Assembly: GCA_018697195.1 (NCBI GenBank)
Contig: CM031878.1
Coordinates: 8,966,160 to 9,030,159, forward strand
Origin: Certhia americana
Lineage: Eukaryota; Chordata; Aves; Passeriformes; Certhiidae
Length of the DNA stretch: 64,000 nt
Direction of reading: 5' to 3'
Every line of letters begins with the position of its first letter. The first letter of the stretch is position 1. Below, in pieces: positions 58,396-64,000 of this stretch. Position numbers and translations under genes: made by a program. Below the pieces are notes generated by a model. That model was not told the DNA's origin. It saw only the letters and a program-made list of their open reading frames with translations, and made no database searches.

Positions 58396-61300
58396 AATAA
58401 CATCAATTATAATAAAAGGCCAGATTGGTGAACTCCCCAAAGACCTCCCCTGATGGCACAGTAGCAAAGGGCAGAGCACAACTTACAGCAGAAGCTGATT
58501 TTCCCTTACGGTTTGTGAAAATGGCAACAATCTGGTAACCATTTTACTGTCTCATCATAGCAACTTTTGGTTCTTGCTAAACATTTCTACTGTGCATTCA
58601 TAAATAAACCTTTAGAATTAAAAAAAATAATTATTTAGACTCAAACCTGATGTTTTAGGGGATTAAAAGGGGAGTAGTTTGAGAGACACAAAGGGTTAAC
58701 CATAAGGCAGGGCACTTTTTGTCTTGCATCAAATGGTGGTTCTAGCACAGGAGTGATTAATGCAATGCTTCATTTGCTGGGCTAATGATATCCTGCCTGG
58801 TTTAGAGACAGCCTGAAATGGTATTGTCTGTATTCTACTTCACACTAAGGTCAACCAGAATATAATTATATCAATGATATTTCCCTGTAGACTTCTGGCC
58901 TTTTATAGGATTGATGCTAAGGTTACTCAATAGTTTACCAAGCTTTAAATAGTCTCGTGTCTTCATTGTCCAAGTTCATTATGTATTACAGCACTAAAGA
59001 CAGTCTGTGCTCTGTGACTACTGCAAATGCCAAGGTTCCAGTGACAACTGAGTGGAGAAAGAACATCCTGTTATTATGGTTTTGAATTGTGAAATTGACT
59101 TGGAGAGTTTCTGTATTTGTTTCTGTATGCTAAGGCCATCTCATTTTCTTTTTTTAAAGCTTTTTAATTGCCTGTTTTGCTTTTAATGTATTTGCCACAT
59201 TTTAAGGATTAATGGCAATGCCTTGGGATGTGTCTCCATGAAATATGTCAAATAGCATTACTGCTGTGCTAACTTTAATGCAAATGATTCTCTCTCAGGG
59301 GACCTTGTAAAAGGATATTGCCTTAGATACTGGAATTTGTATGCTGCAGAAACTACACCAAACAAACAAGGGCCATGAGGGTTCTGGTTTGAAAGAACTG
59401 GGTTAGAACAAAAGAGCTCAAGTTATTAGGACTCAAAACTCAGAGAGCTTCAATGGTATATCGGCAATACATGAGACTTGTCCTGAGCACAGACATTTCA
59501 GACTGTATGTACACAAACGTCATCACTGGGCAAACAAGTAATTACTATTCTTTAGAGTTATGTTCTGATCTTAAAACAAAAGACATTGTGAACAAACTCA
59601 GCAGCTTGAATCTGCCCAAAGCTGAGTTACTGTTCTGTTTTTTTCCATATCTTTGCCTGCTTTTACTCTCAATTGTTTCTTCTGCACATCTGGCACTGGC
59701 TATGACACTTCAGTCCTTTCTGAGCCAGTCTAATTTGACACAATAGCAGAAAATAAATCCAGAACAAAAAGGAAATCTGGGTGGTTTTGACCTCTTTTTA
59801 TGAATTAGGTCTTCTCCCAGATAGATACGATGAGAAGGAGATCCATGGAGAAAGTAAAAACACACATAGTTCAGACAAGAGAGATGTGACAAAAGAGGTG
59901 GGAAGTAGGAATATAAGGAGGGCAAGAGGAGAACCTTCTGTTTGCAGATGCTGCCAGCCACTGCATCTGCTCAAGTGCCAGTGAACCACCACCTTGACAA
60001 ACTCTTCTGGTTTCTGCTTGTCCTAGACTAACAGATAGGTTCACTGCTTCAAAGGACTCTCCTGGACAGGACTGCAATGCACCATAATATCTAGTGATCA
60101 GTTGCCTAGACAGGCCTGATTTAGCTGTTCATTGAAGGTGAATATTTATTTGTCGTTGCTACTGTTACTGATATTTGCCTTCCTGAGTCATTCTATCTTC
60201 AGGCTGACAAAGACTGCTCAGAATCTGACCATCTGTCTGGGGAGATGACAGCAAATGAAGTATGGCTAGTAAACATGAGATGGATTTTCAATGGTTTTCA
60301 TCACCAAGGGCTGGGAGCAAGCTTAGCTCCACTTTGAGTCCTGCTGAGCCTGAAAACCTCGCCCACAGAGCTCACAGGAGTCAAGGGCTTATGCACAAGC
60401 TCTTCTGAGAGCTCACCTGCTGGCTGTGTGCAGAAGCAGAGGTACTGTGTCTACCTGCAAATCTATATAAAACAGGTGAGTTTATTGAACCAGAGGGCTG
60501 GTATCAAGATTTTAGCTAACACAGAAAGAGTCACATGAAACGGGCTAGAGTGAAAATATTATTCAATTTGTGTTAATAGTGACACACAACCACACACAGT
60601 GCGTAAAGGTATGTATTAGAGGTTAAACTACAGGGAGGAGTGCAGACCCTGTTCTAAGCAATTACTCCTCAGGCCCAAACAAAGCAAATTTTTCACAAGC
60701 ATCCAATGATTTAAATTTTTGTTGATTTTTTTCTTGTGTTTTTCTACATTGTTTACTCTAAGCTTAATTCCTACAGTTTAATAAATTCATGAGAAGCTTT
60801 ATATGACTGCCTGAGAGAGCAGTATCTCACACTGATAATACAGATCTCTTTTGGCCTGAGGTCTTAGTGCTTTTTAAAAAATCATCTTTTTCTGATTTCT
60901 CTGTAGAGTGAATAGAATGTCAAATATCCACCATTAGCAACCTTGCCCATACTTTTATTTCTGGTTCTTTCTGTATCAGTGAATATATTCTAGACATATT
61001 ATTGTAACTAGCTGAAAAGCTAAAATGCCTCAAGCACCAAACCTTGAACAAAATCTTTCATCAAAGTATATTAGTCTCCCTCTGAAAATTTCCAAGTATC
61101 TTGAAATTAAAACCTTAAAAATGTTTTCCAATAAGCAGAACAAAGTCTCCTTTCCTATAAAGGAGAGTTAGGGAACAAAATGAAGGCAGGACTTCAAAGA
61201 AACAGATCTTATTAGGATATCTTTTTGAACTACAGCATTTTTAGGACCATCTGAAATTCATTTTAATTTTGTCAGCTTACTTGCGAAGTCAGTAATTAAC

Positions 61301-62107
61301 CCTAACTGCTACTGTGAAACTTCCTGGAATAAGCTTTTGTGAATATCTTCCATCTGAAAACAAAGTTCAACAGATAAAGTAAGGTATTGCAAACTTTGAT
61401 AGAGGCAACAGAGATGCAGTGCATTGCGTAGAAACAGAAGTGACACAGCCCTGACTCTGGCTCTCCCTCATTCTGGAGAGGAGAGCTATGCATACAACCA
61501 CCACCAGATAATTGAAAACATCTACCAGCAATAAAAAAGGGATAATGCAGTTGCAGAGATTCACCTAAGTCCAGAGAAGTTTAGATGTGCTCAACATTTG
61601 CTATTTCTTCCACAACAAACTTATAAGCATAGTGAGTTATTCTGGCTTCTGTCTGTACTTGCAGTTCAGGTAAAAGGAGCAGGAGTGAAGCACAGGGTCA
61701 CTGTGACCATGCTAATGATGTACTTCTTATTTCCAGATAGAAAATTCTCAGAAAACTTCTTCCTATCCAGCCATCCAATTACATTTATGTAACAGTTCTG
61801 ATTAGTTGGAATTATATAAATAGGAAATGCTTTATACGATAGTGGAAACCATATCACTGAACATCTCAGAAAGAATCTTCATTTCTGAAGACTGGACTTG
61901 TCCCCACTTAGCCTGAGAAGACAACCTATTCTGTGCTTATTTGGCTGAAAGACCATAATGAAAGTAATCAAAAGTATGGTGTTTTTAATATAGGTGGAGG
62001 TTCTGTAGAACTTAACACTTTAATAGCTAGAAAAAAAGTATTCAGCAATCAGCAACCTCCAGACTTCTTAGAATTAGCAAATAGCTTTGAGATTTTAAAA
62101 AATTATT

Positions 62108-62125
62108 AAAAAAAAAAAAAAAAAA
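62108..62125. repeat. Poly(A) run
   Basis: Eighteen consecutive A, about 180 nt left of the LTR-like element. Confidence 0.85.
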
Positions 62126-62301
62126 GACACAAATACTGCTAATTCCAAAGAGAGAATGTAAAATATAAGGTTTGGGATAGCAACAGACAAGGAAGCCTCT
62201 TGTTTCATCCTTTGTAAAGATTCACAGTAAGAGAAGTACACAATTCTGCTCATTTATTAGCAAATACTTGTTTACTGTTCGGAGACAGTAATGAAAGCAG
62301 G

Positions 62302-62863
62302 TGTGCTCTTTTTTGCTGGGGTAGAGTTAATTTTTCACAGCAGCTAGTTCAGGGCTATGTTTTGGATTTGTGCTGAACGCAGGGTTGATAACACAAGGTT
62401 TTTATTATTGCTGAGCAGGGATTGCAAAGAGCCAAGGACTTTTCTGCTTTTCCTACTAATATGCTGGCAGGGAAGCTGGGAGCTCTGGAAGAGGCACAGC
62501 TGGGACAGTTGACCCGAGGGATATTCCAGACCATATGACATCATTCTCAGTACATAGAGTGGGGAGAAGAAGGTGGAACTGGGGGACATTTGCAGTAATG
62601 ACATTTGTGTTCACAAGATATAACCATTATGTGTAATGGGGCTCTTCTCTCTTGGAGATGGCAGAATTCCCACCTGATCCTGTGTAGCAGTGAAAGAATT
62701 CCTCATTCTGTTTTGCTTGTTTGCACAGCTTCTTCCCTGTTAAACCCTCTTTATCTCAGCCTATGAGATTTCAAGCTTTTCCCCTTTCAATTTTCTCCTC
62801 AATCCCACTGCTGTGGGGTGAGCAAGCAGCTGTATACCAGCTGGGCTTTAAGTTGGGACTCCA
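62302..62863 (+). mobile_element. Probable solo LTR of an avian endogenous retrovirus (ERV-L-like)
   Basis: Blocks such as gctggggtagagttaa, gggctatgttttggatttgtgctgaa, gatattccagaccatatgacatcat, ggggacatttgcagtaatgacatttgtgttcacaag and ctttatctcagcctatgag follow, in order, an LTR family I remember from songbird genomes. A decayed CRE-like tgacatca precedes a weak TATA-like gtacataga. No internal retroviral coding sequence lies beside it, so it is most likely a solo LTR. Ends and any target-site duplication are unclear; the family name is not asserted. Confidence 0.7.
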
Positions 62864-64000
62864 GCACAGGGAAATACTTCCATGTAAAAGCACGAATCAG
62901 CCATGAGAAAGGTACCCTGAGAAAGGTTGGTTGTCAGTTTTGCACTGAGGTCAATTACAAACTTGTAAAATGGTCAAGACACAGAGCAGACAAAGTAAAT
63001 TACCACTGTTCTTACTGGGAGGGCTACCATATTTTATTCTGTTGTTAAAATATAATAAGTAGGCTTAGACTTATCACAGTTTTGTGACCTTTACACAGTG
63101 CAACATTCTCTTAGACATTTTTCCCTTCCTGAGCAGACACTTTTTAGGCTACATCTCTTCCTAATGTATGTTCAAGCTCTGCTGAAAACTGTGCAATTAG
63201 TTAACAAGGACTAACTAAAGGGATAATCCAAATCTAAAACTGTCCATACTGGCATATTCTCCACCATCTGCCAGGGAAGCAGAGTTTGCCCTGCAGCATC
63301 TGGAAGACTGTCCATGCTGTATGTGTTAGTCTAGTCTAAGTCTTGTCTAAATCTTACACAGGATTGTAAGTTCCATTTTGTGATCAAAAAAGTAAAAGTT
63401 CAAAACCTCCATTTCTTGTCTGTTCCCCTTTACACACACTAATAAGGTTAGGCACTATTTTGTCCTCTTATTTTTGGTAAAGTGAAGTAGTGTAAGAGGG
63501 ACATTGTGCATGGGTGTTAGGGGAATTCCCTGATGGAGCCAGTACGCCTCAATTCCAGTAAATGCTGAAAATGCCTGATACAGGGAAAACATTCCAGAAT
63601 AAACAGAAGATAACATTTGTAACTGCAAAGTTGAGCTGACCTTTGTTAGCAATTCATTTGTACTTAGGGAAGGTTCTCAGCTGGTGAAAATAATAATGCA
63701 ACAGTGATTTTGAAGAAGGAAAGTGAACTTACTTTACCTTGGGAATAAGCCTTTATCTTCAGTAAACATAAAACTTAAATTTGTCTATTCTACTGCAAAG
63801 CCTTTTTTTTACCTTACAGCTTGTGTCTCACATCCAAAAATTAAAAGCAACCCCCACAAATCCATACGGGGTAAAGAGTGCTATGTAAGTGACAGGTTTT
63901 TCTACTTTAAAGTGAGCTTATATTTTTATTTCTAAAGAAGGGACAGGGTGACCAGGGAAAGCAATCATTTGTTGTAGTCCCAGGGAAAGAAGAATGTAAA
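62864..64000. other. Region right of the LTR, nothing recognised
   Basis: About 1.1 kb of AT-rich DNA. The open frames here are short and have no family resemblance. Confidence 0.5.

Larger units (their letters stand above)
56281..62301. other. Region upstream of C7, no gene recognised
   Basis: About 6 kb of AT-rich DNA with no exon I can assign on either strand. It contains the 17-bp perfect inverted repeat at 58357-58395 and an 18-A run at 62108-62125. In human the next genes on this side are CARD6, RPL37 and PRKAA1; none is visible within the window. Confidence 0.55.

Noticed and set aside
61367..61564. Minus-strand frame starting with a hydrophobic stretch, considered as C7 signal peptide
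   Set aside because: Donors inside it are weak and no phase-2 exit fits the next C7 exon; the frame nearer to the gene is a better though still weak candidate.
1..64000. CRISPR arrays, operons, ribosome binding sites, tRNA or rRNA genes
   Set aside because: The window is vertebrate nuclear DNA with spliced genes; no such structure was seen, and tandem repeats present are microsatellites.

Overview
This is intron-rich vertebrate DNA from the terminal complement locus. It holds two paralogous membrane attack complex genes facing each other tail to tail: the 3' part of C6 on the + strand (positions 48 to 18662) and nearly all coding exons of C7 on the - strand (55157 down to 34207). Both were found by translating short stretches between consensus acceptor and donor sites and reading recognisable domains. 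Intron phases join all 14 C6 exons and all 16 C7 exons without a frame break. Eight CR1 LINE pieces, compact introns, and a decayed ERV-type LTR of a kind I associate with songbirds point to a bird. The human 5p13 region that carries C6 and C7 corresponds to the avian Z chromosome, so Z linkage is likely but inferred.

Layout. 1-47: C6 intron. 48-18662: C6 exons from the second part of the LDL-receptor class A domain through MACPF, EGF, third thrombospondin repeat, two complement control (Sushi) modules and two factor I modules to the stop; the signal peptide, first two thrombospondin repeats and start of LDLRA lie left of the window. 18663-34206: about 15.5 kb between the two stop codons, with CR1 insertions and no gene I can identify. 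34207-55157: C7 from stop (left) to its first thrombospondin repeat (right), with a CR1 copy in its last intron, a 77-bp tandem duplication, poly(A) runs and TA/TG microsatellites in introns. 55160-56280: candidate C7 signal-peptide and initiator-ATG exons, unproven. 56281-64000: C7 upstream DNA with no recognised gene and one probable solo LTR at about 62302-62863.

How the genes work together. C6 and C7 bind C5b in turn; C5b-7 becomes lipophilic, attaches to target membranes and recruits C8 and C9 to build the pore. The two genes here have matching domain orders; seven of fourteen matched exon pairs have identical length (142, 139, 167, 172, 133, 192, 182) and every phase matches, the expected trace of an old duplication.

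Beyond the genes, the most unusual structure is a set of near-zero-divergence inverted repeats (26-bp, 18-bp and 17-bp perfect arms with short spacers) at 2114-2193, 3953-3993 and 58357-58395. Other points are a sharply CpG-rich C6 exon, a possible 27-nt tandem acceptor in C6, and a C7 exon whose acceptor sits beside an A/C low-complexity tract.
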